Of a stretch of DNA of 64,000 bases, positions 8,773 through 17,091 are shown one piece after another. Origin of the DNA: an uncultured Prevotellaceae bacterium (lineage in GTDB: Bacteria; Bacteroidota; Bacteroidia; Bacteroidales; Bacteroidaceae); contig CADASP010000003.1 in the NCBI GenBank assembly GCA_902790625.1, forward strand, positions 153,261 to 217,260, in the 5' to 3' direction. Under the pieces are notes generated by a model, which was not told where the DNA came from, did no database searches, and was given only the letters and a program-made list of their open reading frames with translations. The number at the start of each line of letters is the position of its first letter. The first letter of the stretch is position 1. The position numbers were made by a program, and so were the translations under genes.

Positions 8773-10806
8773 TTATTTTGTTTTGTCTATAATAAGAATA
8801 TGATTACTACCTTTAGGAGTAGTGTTATTTCTTCCACTTTGATTGCCTAAGCGATTTCTTGAAGTTCTGCTGCCACGATTGGTTCGACGTATGCTTGGTT
8901 GAGGTGTAACAACAGTTTCGGTATTCTCGGTTGACTCAACCTCTTCTATAGGAATTTCAACTTTACCGATGAAAGGCAAAACTGGCAGCAAGCAGGATTG
9001 AGCTAGACTGGCTCTGTAAATCCTGTCCTTGTTAAACCCAACAACATAGGCCAAAGAATCGGGATAGTATGGATCTTTGGTACTTGTCCACAATACACCT
9101 CCATCTCCCACCTCGCTTCTTTTTCCTTTGAGATTGTTGAAGTGGAACATTTCGCATTCTTCTCTATCGAATAGTTCACCATCACTGATTTCTCTTGCGC
9201 TATTAAATGTATATGCTTGAGATCCTAACGGTACAATACTTACAAAAAGGCCTTCCTGTGGGTCGTATTTGTAGCGGAAAGCTGAACACATTCCACCATT
9301 CTTATATCGTAAAGCATAGATTACGTCTTCACCTTTACAAAAATAAGAGGAATTTGTAGTATAAAGAGTTGTGTCAAACATGCCAAATTGTAAGGTGTCT
9401 ATTTCTTCGGTTTCGTAATGCTCATTGAATTTTTTGTCGCTTGAAGGGAAAATGCAGTTCATGTTATTCATCGTTGGTAGATGATAATCAAGGTCGCCAT
9501 CATTGAGGTTAGCCATTTTTATTGCATCATCAAAACTGAATACTCCTGGTTCATTATTGTGGTTAGTTATAAAGTTACCGTCTCGGTCGAGGTAATCCTC
9601 ACTGATGAATTCATAAGGAATTGAATCTGGGATATTTTCTATTGTAAAGATTGGCTGGCATACAGTAAAGGATTTGTTGTGTCTTTCATCTTCTGGGCAA
9701 ACCATTGTGAACTTCATATTTCGTTCAACGGTTCCTAAATTTCTGTTTAGCTTAATCTTATAATTAGAAACTCCACCGTCTTCTGATTCCTTTTCTACAG
9801 TACCAAATTTTAAAATAGCATAATCGTACTTTAATACAGGGGCATTTGGATGCCCTTTTGCATAGACTTGTATTACAGGATTAGCGGGGCTTATCTGATT
9901 AACTTTCTCCGTATCACCATTTTTGTCTGTTTCAATGTTCTCGCCGTATACATTATAATGCATATACGTCATGTTTTTCTTAAATGTTTTTTCTATGTCG
10001 ACAAACGGACGTATATAGCATGGTGACAATCGTTTAGAAGAAATTGTCACAGTTTCGTTATTGATGTTCAGAAAATCTTCATCATTAATATAATAAGATG
10101 CACCTCCCATAGCAATAGGCAAAACAATTTTTTGTTTGCCAGTTTGCTTGTTCCACCATTCGTCATCATCTATGTCTTTTACCTTCTTAATATTCGGGTC
10201 AGCTCCAATAAACTTCATGGTGACAGTAAGTTTCGTGTCGCTTAAATCGTAACGAAAAGCCCAACGATCTGGGTTGCCTTCTCCCTTTTTCTCAACATTG
10301 TCTTTAAACCTCAAAGCGTATATAGTATTCTTTCCCTTACTGATGTAGTCAGAGTAGTAAGACTTTCCCCTATTTTTCCCAATTTTCACAAACTCTAAAT
10401 TGTTATAAAGCTTGCTCGATTTGTTAAATAGTGTCATTTCGTCTTTTGGCCCTAATTTATAAGGCGCAGCAATAAATGACATCTCACTCGTTGTTGGCAT
10501 TCGATAAACAACCCCATTGATTTCCCAGGCTGCGGTTTTTCTATTACCTTTTGCTACAGCAGGGGTAGGACTATCTTCATTTGTAAAGCCAATCTCGTTA
10601 AAAGCCAGATTGTTTTCTGCAAACAGCTCCCAGGGTTCCAAATTCATTTGCATGGAACGAACCTTTTCAGCCTTTTCAGCATCATTGTTGCATAAATTAT
10701 CTATAAGCTCCTTATTGCAGGGTAGTGTATAGGTGGTTACTTGAGCGTTGGCTGTCACCCAATATAGACCTATTACTGTCGAAATAATTATAACGTTTTT
10801 CTTCAT
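8773..10806 (-). CDS. Secreted protein with two homologous halves (FISUMP-like?)
   Basis: 677 residues with a signal peptide (MKKNVIIISTVIGLYWVTANA). Two related units are visible: MPTTSEMSFIAA...NTIYALRFKDN...WAFRYDLSDTKLTVTMKFIGA...SPCYIRPFVD and LPTMNNMNCIFP...DVIYALRYKNG...SAFRYKYDPQEGLFVSIVPLGS...QSCLLPVLPFIG. The order 'LPT - YALRF - FRY - R(P)F' is reminiscent of FISUMP/fimbrillin-type extracellular domains of Bacteroidetes, but this is a guess. The C-terminal tail is basic (RRTNRGSRTSRNRLGNQSGRNN). It lies between two zinc-ribbon membrane proteins, 7 and 6 nt away, and is the only fully secreted product of the operon. Confidence 0.7.
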   Translation of the reverse strand: MKKNVIIISTVIGLYWVTANAQVTTYTLPCNKELIDNLCNNDAEKAEKVRSMQMNLEPWELFAENNLAFNEIGFTNEDSPTPAVAKGNRKTAAWEINGVVYRMPTTSEMSFIAAPYKLGPKDEMTLFNKSSKLYNNLEFVKIGKNRGKSYYSDYISKGKNTIYALRFKDNVEKKGEGNPDRWAFRYDLSDTKLTVTMKFIGADPNIKKVKDIDDDEWWNKQTGKQKIVLPIAMGGASYYINDEDFLNINNETVTISSKRLSPCYIRPFVDIEKTFKKNMTYMHYNVYGENIETDKNGDTEKVNQISPANPVIQVYAKGHPNAPVLKYDYAILKFGTVEKESEDGGVSNYKIKLNRNLGTVERNMKFTMVCPEDERHNKSFTVCQPIFTIENIPDSIPYEFISEDYLDRDGNFITNHNNEPGVFSFDDAIKMANLNDGDLDYHLPTMNNMNCIFPSSDKKFNEHYETEEIDTLQFGMFDTTLYTTNSSYFCKGEDVIYALRYKNGGMCSAFRYKYDPQEGLFVSIVPLGSQAYTFNSAREISDGELFDREECEMFHFNNLKGKRSEVGDGGVLWTSTKDPYYPDSLAYVVGFNKDRIYRASLAQSCLLPVLPFIGKVEIPIEEVESTENTETVVTPQPSIRRTNRGSRTSRNRLGNQSGRNNTTPKGSNHILIIDKTK

Positions 10807-10812
10807 TATGTA

Positions 10813-12024
10813 TTATTGAAGTTTAAGCGGAGTTAGCTTTGTGTAGTTCTTGATGACCACATTGATGAAACCGTAATATTCGTCTTCTGAAACATTTGTA
10901 ATATTACCGTTTTGTGACTTTACATACTTTCCTCCCGAGTGTAGGTAATTTTCTTGCGTTGAATCTTCTACAAGCGTAGTTGCATTCTGTTTTAGCCATA
11001 CGGCACTACCTTCTGACTGGTTGTCACTGCTAAAGACCACGAACAAACCTTTGCCACGTAGCCATATCCATTCAAATACGGGCTTGTTGTAGAGTTGAGT
11101 AGCAACACCATCCTTTGCTCCATAAACCAATAGATGCTTGTCGGTGTTTGCAAGTACTTCTTTCTGGCCATCTTGATTCAAGTCGACCATGAAATACTCT
11201 TCAATACCAGCACCTGGGTTTGCTTGGGCAAATGCTTTCAAAGAGTCAACAGCAGCCTTCTCGTTGTTCTTCGCCATTTTTATTCCATCTTGTTCAATAT
11301 TATTACTTTTACTGAAGAAGAGGAAATAACTGGCTGCTAAAAGTACGATAACAAATCCGCCAAATGCAGCAAACAATTTTCCCTTTTTTAGAGGGTGAGG
11401 ATTGCCCAAATTGTCGTTGTCGAATGCATCTTTCAGTTCATCTGCTACTTCAATATCATCATCTACCTGTTCTTCTGTTTGTTCAACAGCAGCAAGTGAT
11501 TTGCTAATCAACATTTCATCGAGTGTTTCCTCTTCATCCTTAGTGGGTATTTCGTTCTTACTGTTATCCTCTATGGGAGGTACAACATTACTGAATTTGT
11601 TTTCAAAAGAATTGTTTGTAGTTGCATTGACAATAGGTTCTATCGGATCAATAGGAACTGCTGCTGGTTGTAAAATAGGCATCTCCTCTGGGGCTACATA
11701 CTGTGGCGAAATAGGAGGAGGGGTCATGTCGTTTGGTTGGGGCGTAGCTATTACTGGTTGGGCCTGAACCGGTTGAGCCTGAACCGGGCGTCCTTGTACT
11801 GGTTTACCAGCAACAGGCCTCCCTTGAACAGGTCTCCCTTGAACAGCAGGCCTGACTGTTGAAAGACCTGCATTTCCCATATTTACAGGTTTATCTATTA
11901 CTAAAGAAATGTTATTACCAGCCATCTGCTGTTGGCAATATGGACATGCAACATATTCTCTAATCGCATTCTTTGGCGATGTAAACTTGTTGTTACATCT
12001 TGGGCAGGTATATTCAAATGTCAT
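10813..12024 (-). CDS. Zinc-ribbon, Pro/Val-repeat, single-pass membrane protein
   Basis: 403 residues: an N-terminal zinc ribbon (C7, C10, C27, C30), a repeat linker (VQGRPVQGRPVAGKPVQGRP, about 60-95), a Pro- and then Glu/Asp-rich stretch, one membrane span (LFAAFGGFVIVLLAASYFLFF, about 218-240) and a C-terminal domain containing DLNQDGQKEVLANTDKHLLVYG, a VCBS/FG-GAP-like calcium loop. The topology matches the other zinc-ribbon members of this operon. The function is unknown; a membrane tether or sensor is plausible. Confidence 0.75.
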   Translation of the reverse strand: MTFEYTCPRCNNKFTSPKNAIREYVACPYCQQQMAGNNISLVIDKPVNMGNAGLSTVRPAVQGRPVQGRPVAGKPVQGRPVQAQPVQAQPVIATPQPNDMTPPPISPQYVAPEEMPILQPAAVPIDPIEPIVNATTNNSFENKFSNVVPPIEDNSKNEIPTKDEEETLDEMLISKSLAAVEQTEEQVDDDIEVADELKDAFDNDNLGNPHPLKKGKLFAAFGGFVIVLLAASYFLFFSKSNNIEQDGIKMAKNNEKAAVDSLKAFAQANPGAGIEEYFMVDLNQDGQKEVLANTDKHLLVYGAKDGVATQLYNKPVFEWIWLRGKGLFVVFSSDNQSEGSAVWLKQNATTLVEDSTQENYLHSGGKYVKSQNGNITNVSEDEYYGFINVVIKNYTKLTPLKLQ

Positions 12025-12030
12025 AATCTA

Positions 12031-13527
12031 TTATTTATTTGGGTTGTGAATGTTATTTCTCTGGGATGGAGTAAGTGGGGTAGTATTGACATCATTATTC
12101 GGCGAGGGGTTTTGCATTTCTAGTGATTCCTGCTTATCTTCTTCGTTTCCACTACCGTCATCATTCGTGTCATTTTTTGTATCTGTTGTTTGGCTTTCTT
12201 CTTCCGAATAAGACTTCACAGTAGTTCCAGGTTTGCCAGGCTCTTGTGAATCTTTCCTCTTGCTTCCACTACCGCCATTATCTGTTTTTTCTCCTGTATC
12301 TGTTGCTTTATCAACTATTTCCGTATTAGACATGCTACTATTTGCTTGGTTATTTTCTTCGATAGCTGTTCCTATATAAATACCAAGATAAAGAATGAGC
12401 AATGTATAAAATGTTGCACCTACAATGAACTTCCAGTTGGCATAGAACGGCTTTCCGCCCTTATTTCCATTTCCTTCTGCGCGAACATGAATACTCTCAG
12501 TCAGATTAAGATATAGAGGAGCGTCGGTAGATAGATCGTGCATGCCTGTATATGGGAGACAGCCATTTTTCTTAATCACTATTTTGGCAGACTTCGCTTG
12601 GCGTTCAGGAATAGAAATAGGGCAATCTTCCAATAGAAGAACACCATTTACAAAAATCTTGTATTGGGTAGCTTCACGGCCCTTAATAGACACACGGAAT
12701 TTCTGCCAAGTGATTTGTTTCTCCCAAGGTATTTCACCCTGTAAACTCAAAACCTGACGTGGCTGGTTCACCCTGATGGTGGTGACAATATGTTCGAAGC
12801 CCGGTCTGCGCAATTGTAATTGCACATTTGTTCCTGCAACAACCTTAATGGGCATTGAATTGAAAGGAGATTGCCCCATGAAAGCCTGAATGCCATTAGG
12901 TAATTCATGCTGTGGAGGAAACAAAAATGCTGGTTGTTCAAAGCCCATCTTAGACAGATCAGCCATTTGAGAGATAATCTGTGATGGGATGGAGTTTCTT
13001 GTGGCTAAATCAAAGAAAAAAACAGCTTGATATTTCTTGTAGTATGATTGATCTATACCTTTTTGCAGCAGACTTCCCAGGTAAACGTAATCTGTATTCT
13101 GCCCATACAAGCGATAAGCCAAAGCAGGTGTCTGCTGTACTGGATTATAGTCGATGTATTGTAGATCGGGATATACGTTACTGAGTAGTGGGGACAGATT
13201 GTCAAATTGCTCGGTTCCATGTGTAATGTCCTGCTGGGCTAAAGATACAATCCTTATCAAATCATCAGGTAATACAGAAATAGTAGATGGAATAAAGATC
13301 CATGCAGCTTCATAGTCGCCACTTCGCCCCACATCCAACGGGCGTACAATTGTAAAGAATGTCCCTAGTGGATTATAATTGAGCACATAAAACAAATTAC
13401 CTAAATGCAACTTGCTTATGTAGTTGCGCATATCATATGTTTTACGATACCATTCGCCTTTGTTGGTAATATAAACATCTCTCAAGCCACCTTGTGCTTT
13501 TTGGACTAATAATTCTATCTTACTCAT
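12031..13527 (-). CDS. Large single-pass membrane protein, possible GTPase partner
   Basis: 498 residues. The first 365 are soluble and mixed alpha/beta with no motif I can name (RDVYITNKGEWYRKTYDMRNYI; SVLPDDLIRIVSLAQQDI); part resembles a PEGA-like beta domain (VNGVLLLEDCPISIPERQAKSAKIVIKKNG). One membrane span lies at about 366-388 (FIVGATFYTLLILYLGIYIG), followed by a Ser/Asp/Glu/Asn-rich tail of about 100 residues. It is 2 nt downstream of the GTPase gene, so the two are probably translationally coupled and may act together. That pairing is inference from position only. Confidence 0.65.
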   Translation of the reverse strand: MSKIELLVQKAQGGLRDVYITNKGEWYRKTYDMRNYISKLHLGNLFYVLNYNPLGTFFTIVRPLDVGRSGDYEAAWIFIPSTISVLPDDLIRIVSLAQQDITHGTEQFDNLSPLLSNVYPDLQYIDYNPVQQTPALAYRLYGQNTDYVYLGSLLQKGIDQSYYKKYQAVFFFDLATRNSIPSQIISQMADLSKMGFEQPAFLFPPQHELPNGIQAFMGQSPFNSMPIKVVAGTNVQLQLRRPGFEHIVTTIRVNQPRQVLSLQGEIPWEKQITWQKFRVSIKGREATQYKIFVNGVLLLEDCPISIPERQAKSAKIVIKKNGCLPYTGMHDLSTDAPLYLNLTESIHVRAEGNGNKGGKPFYANWKFIVGATFYTLLILYLGIYIGTAIEENNQANSSMSNTEIVDKATDTGEKTDNGGSGSKRKDSQEPGKPGTTVKSYSEEESQTTDTKNDTNDDGSGNEEDKQESLEMQNPSPNNDVNTTPLTPSQRNNIHNPNK

Positions 13528-13529
13528 GA

Positions 13530-15158
13530 TTATCTAAATAAATCAAATATCTTATTAAAAAATCCCTTTCTGTGGGTATATGAATAATGCATCAACAATT
13601 CAACCATTTTTGATGCAGAAGATGTATCAAAACGGCAGTAATCCTTGAAGCAGACGTCACCAATAGTGAATGGGACAATACTGATCTTACCTCTATTGAT
13701 ATTGTTTTCTTTTGCAATACGCAGGAGGTTATTGTAGAAGCCAAGATAGTTCTTGGTCATGTATTTCATGAGGTGCTGATCGAGTGCCCCTTCATATTTG
13801 GCCTTATCAACCTTAGAAATCAATACGTAGATAGCATCGGTATTGTCATTAAACAATCCCATATTGTTGAGATGAACTGCTGCAGAATTGAGGTATTCTG
13901 ATTGGGGAAGCCCATTGTATATTCTGTTTTCTGCACCATACTCAATTACAAAGAAATGAATCTTTCGATTGTTTGAACGATTGTTGAGCAAGATATTATG
14001 AAGTGTACCTAAAGCTTGTTCTTGATCCTCACGTAGTTCCTCACCAGCATCTTTCATAAACATGCATGTGAATAGTTCACCTGCAAGGTCAATGCATGCA
14101 AGATCATGAATAGCGTTCTCTTGATCCTCCAATTCGAAACGCATCTCGTAAGTAGAAGCAACTGGGGTACCACCAGGCAAACGACAAACCTTTCCAGAAG
14201 AGAATACAGAGGACAAACGGTTCATATATCCAAAGCCCTGACAATTGTTGTCTGGTATCATGCTCTTAGAGTTTAATCCACTTTTGGCTGTACTAAGAAT
14301 TGCACCTAAGGCACAAGTTTTTCCAGAAGAAGGAATGCCCCAAAAATACACCTCGGTACATGGTTCTGCAATAGATATTAATGGCCGTGCAGGATCAAAT
14401 GTCATTGAAGGAGCTTTGGCTAACATCTTATTGATAAAATCGTCTGCTATACCACACTTGGACAGGTCTGTACGGCTAAGTATACCTTGTTCGATGATAT
14501 TGCGGCATGCATCAGATGACAATATATTATGGTCCTTACTAATGAGATCAATGAGTGTTTGGATTGATATAGTCTCATTTCTGACCAACTTTACAATCGT
14601 TCGACTTACATCATCGGCACTATTGGCTTGCTGAATAAGTACTTTAAGGATAGCAGCAGACTTCTTTCTGGTTGCTTCGCTGTTCTTAATCTGGGTAATA
14701 GCCTTGTTTGCCTCGAAAGTGTATTTGCTATTAGGATATTTCTCCTTGAATTGAAGAAAGAGATTGAGATCGTCTGAATTCCTAATATTCTTCCATTCGT
14801 TTTCTTCAGAATTATCCTCAAATGCAGGAGCTACAGAGGGCACTTCATAGATAGGCTGAGCCTCAAGTTTGTCTTTTTTGATTCTGACAGCATCTAGATG
14901 CTCTGGTTTTCCCATGGGGTATTTGTTGAGAAAATCTTGTAGGTCGTAAATGGATTCAGATTTCATTACTTTTTCAAAATCTGCGTCCTCACTACCTGAT
15001 AGAATTTCTTCTACATCTAATTTCATTTTAGCTGTAAAATCACCATCGGTGCTATTACAAAGTTCATCGAGTGTAACTATGCCTTGCTGGATATAGGAAG
15101 CTAAATCAGCAGGGGAATACTCGGTTACATTATTCAAAATTGCTTTTTTCTTAGGCAT
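13530..15158 (-). CDS. P-loop GTPase with N-terminal helical repeats
   Basis: 542 residues. Two helical repeats of the form 'sLxxFLxkYPxgkxxxxA' occur near 75-110 (DLQDFLNKYPMGKPEHLDAV) and 135-165 (LNLFLQFKEKYPNSKYTFEA). A GTPase core follows: G1 GIPSSGKT at about 274, a G3-like DLAGE at about 358 and a G4-like SKVD at about 447. These fit TRAFAC-class GTPases, perhaps the double-GTPase (DO-GTPase) families described in bacterial conflict systems; that match is unverified. It is the second P-loop NTPase of the operon besides the SrfC-like protein. No membrane span is seen, so it is probably cytosolic. Confidence 0.75.
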   Translation of the reverse strand: MPKKKAILNNVTEYSPADLASYIQQGIVTLDELCNSTDGDFTAKMKLDVEEILSGSEDADFEKVMKSESIYDLQDFLNKYPMGKPEHLDAVRIKKDKLEAQPIYEVPSVAPAFEDNSEENEWKNIRNSDDLNLFLQFKEKYPNSKYTFEANKAITQIKNSEATRKKSAAILKVLIQQANSADDVSRTIVKLVRNETISIQTLIDLISKDHNILSSDACRNIIEQGILSRTDLSKCGIADDFINKMLAKAPSMTFDPARPLISIAEPCTEVYFWGIPSSGKTCALGAILSTAKSGLNSKSMIPDNNCQGFGYMNRLSSVFSSGKVCRLPGGTPVASTYEMRFELEDQENAIHDLACIDLAGELFTCMFMKDAGEELREDQEQALGTLHNILLNNRSNNRKIHFFVIEYGAENRIYNGLPQSEYLNSAAVHLNNMGLFNDNTDAIYVLISKVDKAKYEGALDQHLMKYMTKNYLGFYNNLLRIAKENNINRGKISIVPFTIGDVCFKDYCRFDTSSASKMVELLMHYSYTHRKGFFNKIFDLFR

Positions 15159-15181
15159 AACTATATAAATAATCTAAGTTT

Positions 15182-17086
15182 TTATCTTCGCTCACCTGGA
15201 ACAAGAAACTTTGAATGGTGGACAGAGAAATGATGTCCATCATTATATATCTTAATTTGAGCTATAGGAATATCTTCTCCTTTGATGATAGGAGTATCAA
15301 TGGTGTAATGCCAAAGTTTACCATTGAAAGAAACTTCTGCTTTTGCACCATGATTATCTCCCCCATCATAATTGCGGATGAACAGCGTGTAGGTGCCATC
15401 CTTCATCTTTGATGGATCTGTCCATACAATATTTTCCACACCTGTGTGATTAGGTCGAATATCATCTACGTCAAGTTGGCCAGACATGGATGTAGGTCTG
15501 CCACGATAACTACCATAGTAAATTTCTTCGTGGTCTGGCTGAACTGCATGTGCATCAAGATCCACGATGTCGTTATGGTTTTGATTCCATATAATTGAGA
15601 AGCGCATGAAGGCATGAACGTCTCCTCCACGATTCTGAACCTGGTCTCGAATGCCTAATGGGTCAACGATGTCATTATATGATTGTATATGTTCCTGTTC
15701 GTAGTTGGCCTCTGGTATGTGTATTGTATCTGTTGGTTCAGTTACAACATACAATGATTTGTCTGTTGCGCTAATAGGGTGATACCAATGGTTCCAACGA
15801 AGACTACTACAACCAGGATATAACCATGAGAAGAACCATGCCAACAGGAAGAGTGCCAGTAGAAGCAAAAGCCATTTCAAACAGCCAAAATTACCTAGCC
15901 ACGTGAAGACGCGTCTCCACCATGGGATGCGATAATATGTGGCAGTAAAAGTGCAGTTGTCAGAAACCGCATAGTTTAATGGCGAAACATTCCAACCAGA
16001 AAAACGATAGCCAGAATTAGGGATTACCTGTGGGATATGATCTTGTGAAAGTCTACTACCCGCAGGTACCATGACTGGAGATAAACCTTTTAAACGGCCA
16101 AATCTTCCTGGTTGGAAGTATACATTGAAGTACTTTTGTCTGGTCTGAACATGGAATACCATATCAGAATGAACGGGGCCAACAAAGAATGGATCCCAAC
16201 AATCAAATTCATAGCCGTTGTTAGGAACAACATGCGGGTAGTCGCTCTCCGATAGTTGATAGCCGTCTTCTACCTTCATTTCGGTTTGCCCTTCGAATTG
16301 ACAATTATCATCAGATAAGAAACGTAGTGTATGAGTAGGTACTACCTGTGGTTCTTCTACCGCTGGACCTGCTATAGGATCTATTGCGTCTTGACGATAC
16401 TGAGCATGAAAAATCAAATCGGATGTAACGATTGTACCCTGTACTTGAGGGATCCACCCAAGGAATTGATACCCTGGTTTAGGAATCAATTTTGGTATGT
16501 CTGCTGTTACTAATTCTGCCTTTTCTTTTCTGCGGATAATTCTATCATTAGGTTCTGCGAGGTCTCCGCCTTCTCCTGGGTCAAAAATAATTGAGTATCC
16601 TTTAGTTTGAGAAAAGTTATAAACGACACTTCCCTTTGCATCGTATATACTATCTCTGAGTTTCATGCCCCATGCTACACAAACCACCTTATTGTCATAG
16701 CAAAAGATAAATTTTTTATCTACAAACTTAATGGCTGCATTAAGAATGCCCAAAGCTTCGCCATGGATTTTAGATTTTAATTGGTTGTAACAATTGAAGG
16801 TAGATTCATAAATGCGCTCATATTTTTCTTTTTCTATACCATAGAGATCGTTTAATCGTCTAGGTGTATCTGTCCATTCTGGAGCAAACCATACAATAGC
16901 ATCGTCTTCGGGTGAATAATCTGGACGGGCTAGAAAGTGCTGATATTCCTCTGGTATATATCGCAGGATTATACTATCTACACTGCTAAATCGCATGTAG
17001 ATTGGATCATTGCCAATACCTTGAATCTCACAGAAATTCTTTAATTGGGTAGTACACAATGGCTTTTTATCTATAAATCGAACCAT
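15182..17086 (-). CDS. Membrane protein with InlB-type repeats and DUF2135 domain
   Basis: 634 residues. The first 170 form an unrecognised domain. Three Listeria-Bacteroides (InlB B-type) repeats follow, marked by GYQFLGW (about 205), GYEFDCW (about 293) and GYRFSGW (about 363), each ending near a FHAQY/FTATYY-type strand. A membrane span lies at about 398-425 (CLKWLLLLLALFLLAWFFSWL). The C-terminal part, about 485-600, has the DUF2135/YfaP pattern: FSIIWNQNHNDIVDLDAHAV, EEIYYGSYRG, SGQLDVDDI, VENIVW, GTYTLFIRNYDGG. Such domains bind calcium through the Asp clusters in some relatives. InlB repeats on the opposite side of the membrane from DUF2135 is an odd arrangement. It lies 5 nt after the SrfC-like gene. 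Confidence 0.75.
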   Translation of the reverse strand: MVRFIDKKPLCTTQLKNFCEIQGIGNDPIYMRFSSVDSIILRYIPEEYQHFLARPDYSPEDDAIVWFAPEWTDTPRRLNDLYGIEKEKYERIYESTFNCYNQLKSKIHGEALGILNAAIKFVDKKFIFCYDNKVVCVAWGMKLRDSIYDAKGSVVYNFSQTKGYSIIFDPGEGGDLAEPNDRIIRRKEKAELVTADIPKLIPKPGYQFLGWIPQVQGTIVTSDLIFHAQYRQDAIDPIAGPAVEEPQVVPTHTLRFLSDDNCQFEGQTEMKVEDGYQLSESDYPHVVPNNGYEFDCWDPFFVGPVHSDMVFHVQTRQKYFNVYFQPGRFGRLKGLSPVMVPAGSRLSQDHIPQVIPNSGYRFSGWNVSPLNYAVSDNCTFTATYYRIPWWRRVFTWLGNFGCLKWLLLLLALFLLAWFFSWLYPGCSSLRWNHWYHPISATDKSLYVVTEPTDTIHIPEANYEQEHIQSYNDIVDPLGIRDQVQNRGGDVHAFMRFSIIWNQNHNDIVDLDAHAVQPDHEEIYYGSYRGRPTSMSGQLDVDDIRPNHTGVENIVWTDPSKMKDGTYTLFIRNYDGGDNHGAKAEVSFNGKLWHYTIDTPIIKGEDIPIAQIKIYNDGHHFSVHHSKFLVPGERR

Positions 17087-17091
17087 ACACC

